Part shown: piece after piece, positions 8,454 through 15,622 of the stretch
Layout: each line of letters starts with the position of its first letter
How positions within the stretch are numbered: the stretch's first letter is position 1
Source: Leifsonia sp. Root112D2
Lineage (GTDB): Bacteria; Actinomycetota; Actinomycetes; Actinomycetales; Microbacteriaceae
Reading direction: 5' to 3'
NCBI RefSeq assembly: GCF_001424905.1
Contig: NZ_LMCU01000002.1
Location: 62,001 to 126,000 of the forward strand
DNA length: 64,000 nt
Made by a program: the position numbers and the translations under genes
Notes under the pieces: generated by a model
The model's input: only the letters and a program-made list of their open reading frames with translations
Databases searched by the model: none
What the model was told of the DNA's origin: nothing

Positions 8454-9482
8454 ATGGCGCCCAAGCGCATTGGTTTCCTTTCCTTCGGCCACTGGCAGGC
8501 CATCCCCGGCTCGCAGGTGCGATCCGCGGCAGATGCCCTGCTGCAGACCATCGAACTCGCTGTCGCGGCCGAGGAGCTCGGAGTCGACGGTGCCTACGTG
8601 CGCGTGCACCATTTCGCGCCGCAACTCGCCTCACCGTTCCCGCTGCTGGCGGCGATCGGCGCCCGTACCAGCCGCATAGAGATCGGCACGGCCGTCATCG
8701 ACATGCGTTACGAGAATCCGCTGTATATGGCAGAGGACGCCGCGTCCGCCGATCTCATCAGCGGAGGCCGGCTGCAGCTCGGCATCAGCCGCGGTTCACC
8801 CGAAACTGCCCTGCGCGGATCCGAATCATTCGGCTATGTGCCAGCCGATGACGAGACGGATGCCGACCTCGCGCGCTCGCACACCGCCGTGTTCCGTGCC
8901 GCTATCGCGGGCGCCGGCGTTGCCCACGCCAACCCGCAAATGACGGGGTCGACGGGGGCTCTCTCGATTCAGCCGCTCTCTCCCGGCCTTCCCGATCGCA
9001 TCTGGTGGGGTTCGGGCACCCGCCAGACGGCGAAGTGGACGGGCGAACAGGGCATGAACCTCATGAGTTCCACGCTGCTCACTGAAGACACCGGTGTGCC
9101 GTTCGACGAGTTGCAGGCCGAGCAGATCGCGATCTTCCGCGAGGCGTGGGCCGCGGCCGGCTGGCAGCGCGAGCCGCGCGTTTCGGTGAGTCGCAGCATC
9201 CTGCCCATCGTCAACGACACCGACCGCGCCTACTTCGGCGGACGGGGCACCGGCGAGGAGAGCACCGACCAGGTGGGTTATCTCGACGGCGGCCTCGCCC
9301 GCTTCGGCAAGAGCTATACCGGCGAACCCGACGCCATCGCGAATGAGCTGAAGTCGGATGCCGCAGTGCAGGCCGCCGACACGGTATTGCTCACCGTGCC
9401 GAACCAGCTGGGCGTCGACTACAACGCGCACATGCTGGAGACGATTCTGACGCACGTCGCACCGGAACTCGGCTGGCGCTGA
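8454..9482 (+). CDS. LLM-class flavin-dependent oxidoreductase
   Basis: The 342-residue protein has the luciferase-like monooxygenase TIM barrel. Supporting motifs are ELAVAAEELGVDGAYVRVHHF, RIEIGTAVIDMRYENPLYMAEDAASADLISGGRLQLGISRGSP (the usual F420/FMN phosphate region with its non-prolyl cis-peptide area), and a C-terminal 'ANELKSDAAVQAADTVLLTVPNQLG'. Members reduce flavin or F420 partners and oxidise varied small molecules, so the substrate cannot be assigned. The ATG has GAGAGGAA upstream at a good distance. Upstream in-frame starts would overlap the preceding gene and are rejected. Confidence 0.88.
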   Translation: MAPKRIGFLSFGHWQAIPGSQVRSAADALLQTIELAVAAEELGVDGAYVRVHHFAPQLASPFPLLAAIGARTSRIEIGTAVIDMRYENPLYMAEDAASADLISGGRLQLGISRGSPETALRGSESFGYVPADDETDADLARSHTAVFRAAIAGAGVAHANPQMTGSTGALSIQPLSPGLPDRIWWGSGTRQTAKWTGEQGMNLMSSTLLTEDTGVPFDELQAEQIAIFREAWAAAGWQREPRVSVSRSILPIVNDTDRAYFGGRGTGEESTDQVGYLDGGLARFGKSYTGEPDAIANELKSDAAVQAADTVLLTVPNQLGVDYNAHMLETILTHVAPELGWR

Positions 9483-9688
9483 CCCCACCGCTTCGTGCGG
9501 TCGTTCACCTCGCGTGAAAGAACGGCCCCTCTTCCATCACATTGCCCACCGGCGCACCCCCTCTATAACCCGTTTCCGACGAAAATGTCAGCCCTTTACA
9601 GCGCTCACGTTCGCGAGCATGCTGCAACTACAACGTCTCGTCCGCCTCGAAACGAGGGTACCGGGCAGAGACCGAAAGGAGTTCGACC

Positions 9689-9859
9689 GTGAATGCTCTC
9701 TTGGTAATCATCGCTATCGTGGCCATCATCCTTCTCTTCATCGGGGGTTTCGCACAGGCCGTATCGTGGCTGCTCTGGGTCGGCATCGTTCTGCTGATCA
9801 TTGCGGTCATCGTGTGGCTCCTGCGATTCATCACCGGGCGCAGGAACACCTCGGTGTGA
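9689..9859 (+). CDS. Very small hydrophobic membrane protein (56 aa)
   Basis: The start is GTG with GAAAGGAG about 7 nt upstream. Nearly the whole product is two membrane helices (ALLVIIAIVAIILLFIGG and WLLWVGIVLLIIAVIVWLL) followed by a short basic tail, FITGRRNTSV. Similar tiny hydrophobic proteins are common in actinobacteria and sometimes stress-induced, but have no known role. The strong ribosome binding site, hydrophobic periodicity and a hairpin terminator 31 nt downstream make it a real gene. The 206 bases before it hold no other recognisable feature. Confidence 0.72.
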   Translation: MNALLVIIAIVAIILLFIGGFAQAVSWLLWVGIVLLIIAVIVWLLRFITGRRNTSV

Positions 9860-9890
9860 CCGACGTGATCGTGCACCACTGAGCAAAGTA

Positions 9891-9927
9891 CGGATGCCGC
9901 GGCGCTTGCGCCGTGGCATCCGCTTTT
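9891..9927 (+). terminator. Rho-independent terminator, possibly bidirectional
   Basis: CGGATGCC-GC-GGCGC and GCGCC-GT-GGCATCCG form a long hairpin with a short loop, ending in CTTTTT on the plus strand. It ends the 56-aa gene and may also stop the leftward operon that ends at 9965. Confidence 0.78.
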
Positions 9928-9964
9928 TCAGAAGACAGAGTGCTCTGCAGTCACCATGGTGGTG

Positions 9965-10759
9965 CTAAGCGGCAATCCCCAGCTTGTCGAGCGAGTCCTC
10001 GACAATGGTGAGGCCCTCCAGACCGGGCATGCGGCTGATCGAATCGTCGATCTTGTGCGCGGCCTTGCGCCCATCCGGCCCGCTCATCAGGTGATTCATC
10101 ACGTGCACCACCTCGGCCTTCTCCATGATGCTCGACCCGACCGGCGCCCAGAACTTGCGCAGGGCCAGACGCGTGAACTTCTGCGCCCTCGTGCTGGCGG
10201 CCAGCCGATCGCGCGCCTGCGAGGTGTAGAAGGCGACGTGTCGTGCCTCCTGCTTCGCGATACGGCGCAGCAGTTCGGCCAGCACCGGATGCTCCTCAAG
10301 CTCGGCCATGCGGTTGTATGCGGCAATGGCAGAGAGTTCGTTCGCCGCGCCCCAGGCCATGTGCACCGCGACGAAGTCGTTGCCGACGAGGGTGCCGAGC
10401 ACGGACTGCTTGATCGGGTCGAGCCGATCCTTCCACCCGAGCTTGAGCCGGTTGGCCTTCAACTCGTCGAAGTCGACGGTGATGCCGTGAATCGCGAGCA
10501 CCGCAGCGAGTGCCTCGCCGTGCCAGAACTCTTCCCGGTTCCACATCGTCATGAAGGCGCTCACCTCCGGCTCCTTGTGCGAGGGCGTGGTGAGCAGATC
10601 GCGCGTGTAACAGACGGTGTGATATTCGACATCCGTCATGTAGCGCAGCGTGCGCAGGGAACCTTCGGGAATCGGATCGGTGCGGAACTGCTCAAAGTCG
10701 AGGTCGTCCCAGTGCACGCTCACCGAGGTGGCGGTGTACTTGTCAATGTCGAATGCCAT
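9965..10759 (-). CDS. Ferritin-like diiron protein, candidate oxidase/desaturase
   Basis: The 264-residue protein is nearly all helix and carries a carboxylate diiron pattern: Glu45 (DVEYHT), E77-F-W-H80, Glu141 (NELSAIAAYNRM) and E171-A-R-H174. This is the spacing of ferritin-like oxygenases (four carboxylates, two histidines). I do not recognise a named family with a proven reaction. It is the last gene of a leftward block with the acyl reductase/HAD fusion (30-nt gap) and a degenerate paralogue at 13150. Next to an ether-lipid-like gene set, an O2-dependent step such as alkyl-to-vinyl-ether desaturation or aldehyde chemistry is an attractive inference. No signal peptide or membrane helix is evident. 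Confidence 0.7.
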   Translation of the reverse strand: MAFDIDKYTATSVSVHWDDLDFEQFRTDPIPEGSLRTLRYMTDVEYHTVCYTRDLLTTPSHKEPEVSAFMTMWNREEFWHGEALAAVLAIHGITVDFDELKANRLKLGWKDRLDPIKQSVLGTLVGNDFVAVHMAWGAANELSAIAAYNRMAELEEHPVLAELLRRIAKQEARHVAFYTSQARDRLAASTRAQKFTRLALRKFWAPVGSSIMEKAEVVHVMNHLMSGPDGRKAAHKIDDSISRMPGLEGLTIVEDSLDKLGIAA

Positions 10760-10789
10760 GGTGGGTGAGAACAGGCCGCTGGCCAGTCC

Positions 10790-13153
10790 TTACGCTCCTT
10801 CCCGATTCGCACCGGCGACGATGTCACCGGTACTTTCAATGAAATCACGGCTGACCCCGCGAGTTCCACGTTTCCAGTCGTTGATGGTCCATCTTCTTTT
10901 CAGCGCCTCGCGAGACAGATGGGTATCAGGATTCACCGCGTGTGGGTTGCCGAGCAACTGCAGCCAGACCAGATCGGCGTGGCTGTCGCCGTATCCGTAG
11001 GACTGGGTGAGATTCAGGCCGTGTTCGTCGGCGTACTGTCGCAGCCAGGCGGCCCTCGCTTCATCCACGAGCGGTGGCTTGGCCAGATAGCCGGTCAGGA
11101 TGCCGTCACGCTCGTGCATGGAACTCGCCACGACCTCGTCGAAGAGCCCGGCGAGCGGCGCGACGAGCGTGCCGATCGAGCCGGTGACCAGCACCGTTCG
11201 GTGCCCCGCCTCCCGATGTGCCTTGATGCGTTCCACTGCTGCCGGCATCGTGTGACGCAACAGGGTGTCGCTGTATCCGCGGGCGACGATCTTCTCGAGC
11301 CTCTCGACAGGCATCCCGCTGTAGCGCCGCAGGAACACCCGGATGAACTCCCCGCGGTCACGATGCTCGGCCCGCAGGTACCGGGGCAGCGATGCCAGCA
11401 GGCTCAGGGTCTCCCCCGGCCATGCCGCCTTGCGGAAGCCCGCGGAGCGCACCCAGAGGTACTGCTCGACGATGTTCGAGTCGACGACGGTTCCCTCGAG
11501 GTCGAACACGGCGACGACATCGCTGCGCTTCGGCAGTGCCTTCGCCGCGCGTTGGCGCGCCGCCGGTCGCACGGCGAACGCGCGGGTGAGCGTCATGATC
11601 GACGGAATATGCACGCGCTGGAGGTAGTCGTCCCAGTCGATGTCGCGCACATCGAAACCGCGTTCGGCCCTGACGGCCTGCGGCAGGGAATCGTGCAGTG
11701 CCCGCGTGCGCCGATCGTCGAAGATGATCTCCGACTGTACATAGGCGCGATAAAGGTCCGAGAAGCCGCGAAAGGACTCCAGGTCGCTTCGTCGCTGCTG
11801 AACGCCAGCCAGCCAGACGCGCGTTCGTGCCGTGGACGGCATGCGCTCGATGAGCCGTTCGCGACCGTTGTTCGCCCGCTCGGCGAGCAGCGTTCGGCGT
11901 TCGACCTCGCGACCACCGGGCAGCTTCCAGGTGGGAACGCGAATGTGCCCCTCGCCCTGCTGAGGCACCGGGTTGGCGCTGAAGAATTCGTTGACGTTGC
12001 GCACCATCGCATGGAAAGGCAGGGGGTTGGCGGTTCCGGATGTCACGTGGAAGTATTCCGCTTCGCCCGGTTGCGGCGGCGTCGCGGCCACCGCCAGAAT
12101 CGCGTTCACGACGAAGTCAACGGGAATGACGTCGAGAATGCTGTCCGGCAGCCCCGGGAACTCGGGGAGGATCCCGCGCCCGTAGGCGAGGATCAGCGGG
12201 TCGGCCACCTTGAAACCGTCGATCCAGCCGGGAAAGGGATGACGCAGGGCGCTCTCGATGATCGACGGTCGCACTATCGACAGCCGGTGGCCGCCCTGCG
12301 CCCACAACTCCTCGGCTGCGCGTTCGGCGAACGCCTTCGTGAGCGTGTACACGTCGGTCCAGCCGAGGCTCTCCGCCCTGACGCGCCCGACGTCGACGAG
12401 CTGGGCACGCACCCACTCGATGCGCGCCTCCTCAGCAGCGGCGGCGACGGCCTGGGGGCCCTCCTTGCTGTGTTTCGCTCGGGCGGCGCTGATGAATCCG
12501 CGCAGAGCATCCGGCTGCCGCGAAGCCACCTCGACGCGTGAGTGCGCGCCCTGCGCTACCTCGTATTCGGTTCGCCAGTCGGCGTCGTGCGTGAGGCTCG
12601 CTTCGGGCACGACGCCCTTGCGGATCCCCCCGACATATGCCGTGGAGACATGCACGACGTGCGGGTTGCTGCCGCTCGCCGCGATGGCCTCGTAGATGCT
12701 GACCGCTCCCCCGACGTTCGAAGCGAAGGCTTGATCGATGGGCGGGTCGAACGAGACGGTGGATGCGCTGTGGATCACGATGTCGAGATCGCCGGGAAGC
12801 GCCGGCAACGCGCCGAGCGCGCCCTCGATGACGCGCACACGACGCTTGACGGCGGCATCCGCGACATCCTCACCGACGCGTTCGCGCCAGGCACGAAAAA
12901 CCGGCTTGCGCATGAGCGTGCGCAGCCTGTCTTCGCCACTGGTGCTGCCTTTGGTGCGCACGAGCATCGAGATGGTGGTGTCTGGATGCTCGGAGAGCAG
13001 CCGTTCAAGCACCGCCTGTCCCAGGAATCCTGTACCGCCGGTGAGCAGGATGTGCGCAGAACCGAGGTCGGGCAGCGGCTTCGTTGCCGCCTTCGTCGAG
13101 GCCTTCGCCCGGGTGGCGGTTGCCGCCTTTGTCACCGGCTTGCGGTCGGTCAT
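10790..13153 (-). CDS. Fatty acyl-CoA reductase-like/HAD-IB phosphatase fusion
   Basis: The 787-residue protein has three parts. Residues 1-30 are rich in Lys, Ala and Thr. Residues 33-~480 form an NAD_binding_4/'male sterility' reductase domain: nucleotide motif TGGTGFLG at 38-45, HSAST around 128-132, VSTAYVGG and the catalytic YTLTK at 269-273. Residues ~545-760 form a HAD-IB domain, with motif I FDLEGTVVDS (550-559), motif II VLVTGS and motif IV GDSHAD at 722-727. Motif I has Glu553 where most HAD phosphatases have Asp. The reductase half should make fatty aldehyde or alcohol from acyl-CoA/ACP; the HAD half may act on a phosphorylated lipid. It overlaps the upstream ferritin-like gene by 4 nt (ATGA), so the block is an operon. 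Confidence 0.82.
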   Translation of the reverse strand: MTDRKPVTKAATATRAKASTKAATKPLPDLGSAHILLTGGTGFLGQAVLERLLSEHPDTTISMLVRTKGSTSGEDRLRTLMRKPVFRAWRERVGEDVADAAVKRRVRVIEGALGALPALPGDLDIVIHSASTVSFDPPIDQAFASNVGGAVSIYEAIAASGSNPHVVHVSTAYVGGIRKGVVPEASLTHDADWRTEYEVAQGAHSRVEVASRQPDALRGFISAARAKHSKEGPQAVAAAAEEARIEWVRAQLVDVGRVRAESLGWTDVYTLTKAFAERAAEELWAQGGHRLSIVRPSIIESALRHPFPGWIDGFKVADPLILAYGRGILPEFPGLPDSILDVIPVDFVVNAILAVAATPPQPGEAEYFHVTSGTANPLPFHAMVRNVNEFFSANPVPQQGEGHIRVPTWKLPGGREVERRTLLAERANNGRERLIERMPSTARTRVWLAGVQQRRSDLESFRGFSDLYRAYVQSEIIFDDRRTRALHDSLPQAVRAERGFDVRDIDWDDYLQRVHIPSIMTLTRAFAVRPAARQRAAKALPKRSDVVAVFDLEGTVVDSNIVEQYLWVRSAGFRKAAWPGETLSLLASLPRYLRAEHRDRGEFIRVFLRRYSGMPVERLEKIVARGYSDTLLRHTMPAAVERIKAHREAGHRTVLVTGSIGTLVAPLAGLFDEVVASSMHERDGILTGYLAKPPLVDEARAAWLRQYADEHGLNLTQSYGYGDSHADLVWLQLLGNPHAVNPDTHLSREALKRRWTINDWKRGTRGVSRDFIESTGDIVAGANREGA

Positions 13154-14001
13154 GGAATCAGCCTTTCGAGCACGGTTGCGGCCGTGCTGTTGTCGATGCC
13201 GGGAAGCGCGGCGATGTTCCGTTCGATCTCGGCCGCGCGCGCCCGACCCTCCGCACCGCCAAAGGCGTAATCCTCAAAAAAAGTGCGTTCCTCAGACGAG
13301 CGCGTGAGCGACCCCAAAGGCCACGCCGTCGAGGTGAGCGCCCGGGTGGTCAGTTTCGTCGCGCGTGGTGAGTCGACGAGACGGCGGCGGGCCTCCTCGG
13401 CGAAGAAGTCGGCATGTCGCGACTTGATCTCCAGTATCCGCGCCACCGTGGCCGTCAATGCCGCGCTGCCGGCCGAGTGCACCACGCGATCGTACCCGGC
13501 CCCGGTGACCCACCCGTCCACGAGACCCGCGGTCATGTGCACCGCCACGATAGACGTTCCGACACGGATGGCGGAGATCGCGCGCCACACGGGCCCGTGC
13601 CTGTCGGGCGCCTCGGCACGAGTGTGGCGCCGTGCACCTGCATGCGCCCCGGCAGCATCGCGATGAGCTGCGCTGGCTGATGCGCCGCCGTTCGCCTCGA
13701 TCACGCCGTCGAGGGCGTCGGCGATCCAGAACTTCTCGAACGCCCAGGTCACCAGGAATGCCGTCACACGCGCATCCTTGTGCGTCGCCGTCACGAGAAC
13801 GTTACGCAGGTGCTCCATCGTGGATGCCTCGAGATCGCGCAGGAATTCAAGCGCGCGAAGCGTCTCGGCGTTCAGCGGCGCGCCGGAATACTCCGCCAAT
13901 TCGAGTTCGTCCCGATGGCTACCGTGCGCGGTGCGTGCGAAGCCGCGCACATCGAAGCGAGCTCCTGCCGATGGCACTGAAGTGTCGTCGTCTTTGATCA
14001 T
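13150..14001 (-). CDS. Degenerate ferritin-like paralogue lacking most diiron ligands
   Basis: This paralogue of the 9965-10759 protein shares VAVHM, the SRH/ARH helix, a spaced 'THK' and the C-terminal 'MPGL/LPGI' ending. Helix-by-helix comparison suggests most metal ligands are lost: E-F-W-H becomes K-F-W-I, the NEL glutamate becomes DGW, and E-A-R-H becomes K-S-R-H; only the first Glu and last His remain. An insertion of about 25 Ala/His/Arg-rich residues sits in the middle. It may be a non-catalytic partner. The ATG at 14001 is preferred because AAGGG lies 9 nt upstream; a TTG at 14010 would abut it. It is the first gene of the leftward operon. Confidence 0.65.
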   Translation of the reverse strand: MIKDDDTSVPSAGARFDVRGFARTAHGSHRDELELAEYSGAPLNAETLRALEFLRDLEASTMEHLRNVLVTATHKDARVTAFLVTWAFEKFWIADALDGVIEANGGASASAAHRDAAGAHAGARRHTRAEAPDRHGPVWRAISAIRVGTSIVAVHMTAGLVDGWVTGAGYDRVVHSAGSAALTATVARILEIKSRHADFFAEEARRRLVDSPRATKLTTRALTSTAWPLGSLTRSSEERTFFEDYAFGGAEGRARAAEIERNIAALPGIDNSTAATVLERLIP

Positions 14002-14065
14002 CGGAGGCAACCCTTGTCGGCAATCGAATTTCGGCCACTTCGCGAAACGAAGCCTGTTAGCACCG

Positions 14066-14071
14066 TATCGT
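14066..14071 (+). promoter_or_regulatory. Leaderless -10 box TATCGT
   Basis: TATCGT lies 7 nt before the ATG at 14079, in the short divergent promoter region between the two lipid gene blocks. A CTTCG-CGAAA-CGAAG inverted repeat lies just upstream. Confidence 0.45.
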
Positions 14072-14078
14072 AAAGGCC

Positions 14079-14858
14079 ATGGTTACTGCTCTCGTCACGG
14101 GAGGCACATCCGGCATCGGTGCCGCGTTCGCGCGCGCCCTCGCCGCCCGTGGAAACGATCTCGTGCTCGTCGCGCGATCGGCGGATCGACTGGAGGCGAT
14201 GGCGGCCGAGATCCGCGCGACGGGCCGCTCGGTCGAGACCATCAGCGCTGATCTCGCCGTACGCGACGACGTCGCCCGCGTGGCCGCTCGCCTTGAGGAC
14301 GCAGCGCGACCCATCGACACGCTGGTCAACAACGCCGGATTCGGCGTACGTGCCCTCCTGAGCGATGCGGATGTCTCGGCGCACGACACCGCCATGGAAG
14401 TCATGTGCCGAACGGTGCTGGTGCTCTCGGGTGCGGCGGCCCGAGCCATGAGCACACGGGGCAGCGGCACCATCGTGAATGTCTCCAGCACGGCCGGCTT
14501 TCTGGCGATGGGCAGCTACTCGGCCATCAAGGCGTGGGTCACGGCCTTCACCGAGAGCCTGGCGGTGGAACTCAAGGGAACAGGCGTCGGCGTGACTGCG
14601 CTGTGCCCGGGCTGGGTTCATACTGAATTTCATGAGCGCGCGGGCATCCGATCGTCCTCGATTCCAAACGGAATGTGGCTGGACTCCGAATATCTCGTCA
14701 AAGCGTGTTTGCGCGATGTGGACAAAGGCCGGGTGATCTCCATACCTACTCTTCGGTACCGACTACTCATGTGGATGGTTCGGCATGCGCCGCGCCGTGC
14801 CGTGCGTGCCGTTTCTGGCGCGCTCTCCTCACGCCGACGGCATCCGGCGGCGTCGTGA
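14079..14858 (+). CDS. Short-chain dehydrogenase/reductase, possible lipid ketone reductase
   Basis: A classical SDR of 259 residues: TGGTSGIG cofactor motif at 8-15, NNAGFG, catalytic Ser in NVSSTAG and YSAIK as the Tyr-x-x-x-Lys pair. The C-terminus has a hydrophobic and strongly basic segment (RYRLLMWMVRHAPRRAVRAV), consistent with membrane contact. It shares a 1-nt TGATG overlap with the acyltransferase gene, so translation is coupled. In an ether lipid pathway it would suit the NADPH-dependent reduction of 1-alkyl- or 1-acyl-dihydroxyacetone phosphate. That role is inferred from neighbours, since SDR substrates cannot be read from the sequence. Confidence 0.85.
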   Translation: MVTALVTGGTSGIGAAFARALAARGNDLVLVARSADRLEAMAAEIRATGRSVETISADLAVRDDVARVAARLEDAARPIDTLVNNAGFGVRALLSDADVSAHDTAMEVMCRTVLVLSGAAARAMSTRGSGTIVNVSSTAGFLAMGSYSAIKAWVTAFTESLAVELKGTGVGVTALCPGWVHTEFHERAGIRSSSIPNGMWLDSEYLVKACLRDVDKGRVISIPTLRYRLLMWMVRHAPRRAVRAVSGALSSRRRHPAAS

Positions 14859-15622
14859 TGTCGCGAGCCGCAGCAACAAACCAGGCCGGCGCCGAACAGA
14901 CGCGCCCCGGCAACGCCGTCATCGTGCGGGACCGCTTCACCTCCAGGCCGCTCGCCGTGGCCCGTTTCATCGCACAACGCGTGCTGCTCAAGCCGCTCGT
15001 GTGGTCGCTCACCCGGGTCACGGTCATGCACAAGGAGAAGCTCTCCTCTCTTGAGGGCGCCTTTGTCGTCGTGGCGAATCACGCCAGTCACCTCGATGCA
15101 CCGCTCATCATGGGGGCGCTGCCACGCCCGCTGGCGCGCTACCTCGCCGCCGGCGCCGCGGGTGACTATTTCTTTGACGTGCGCTGGCGTCGCGGGCTGA
15201 CCGCACTGTTCTTCAATGCCTTTCCCGTCGATCGGGGCGGGCGTACATCACGCGGCATCAAGGCGGGCTCGCTTCTGTCCCGCGGCGTTCCGATACTGAT
15301 CTTTCCAGAGGGAACCCGCTCCCGGGATGGCGAGCTCGGCTCGTTCAAGCCGGGTGCCGCGGCGCTCGCCGCTTCCTGCTCCGTTCCGTGCGTACCGCTC
15401 GCCCTCGTCGGCGTGCACATCGCGCATCCGCGTGGCTCCAACTGGCCCAAGCGTGGGCGCCTTCCCGTCGGGGTCATCTTCGGTGAACCGATGCTTCCGA
15501 ACCCCGGCGAGACGGCCATCGACTTCACCGCACGACTCAAGGCGGAGATCGTGCGGCTGCGCGAACAGCACACACCCCATATTCTGGGTCAGTCCACTTC
15601 GATCGAAGGAGCGCATCAATGA
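14858..15622 (+). CDS. PlsC-type 1-acyl-glycerol(one)-phosphate acyltransferase
   Basis: The 254-residue protein is of the lysophospholipid acyltransferase family. The catalytic H-x4-D block NHASHLDAPL, the 'FNAFPVDRGG' block, and FPEGTRSRDG for phosphate binding are all present. A hydrophobic N-terminal region (ARFIAQRVLLKPLVWSL) probably docks on the membrane. It is translationally coupled on both sides: 1-nt overlap with the SDR and 4-nt ATGA overlap with the alkyl-DHAP synthase homologue. It could acylate dihydroxyacetone phosphate (GNPAT role) or the sn-2 position of an alkyl-glycerol phosphate; sequence alone cannot separate these. Confidence 0.86.
   Translation: MSRAAATNQAGAEQTRPGNAVIVRDRFTSRPLAVARFIAQRVLLKPLVWSLTRVTVMHKEKLSSLEGAFVVVANHASHLDAPLIMGALPRPLARYLAAGAAGDYFFDVRWRRGLTALFFNAFPVDRGGRTSRGIKAGSLLSRGVPILIFPEGTRSRDGELGSFKPGAAALAASCSVPCVPLALVGVHIAHPRGSNWPKRGRLPVGVIFGEPMLPNPGETAIDFTARLKAEIVRLREQHTPHILGQSTSIEGAHQ

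Noticed and set aside
10919..12541. 540-residue plus-strand open frame inside the acyl reductase/HAD gene
   Set aside because: The minus-strand frame has complete, ordered catalytic motifs; the plus-strand frame shows no family signature.
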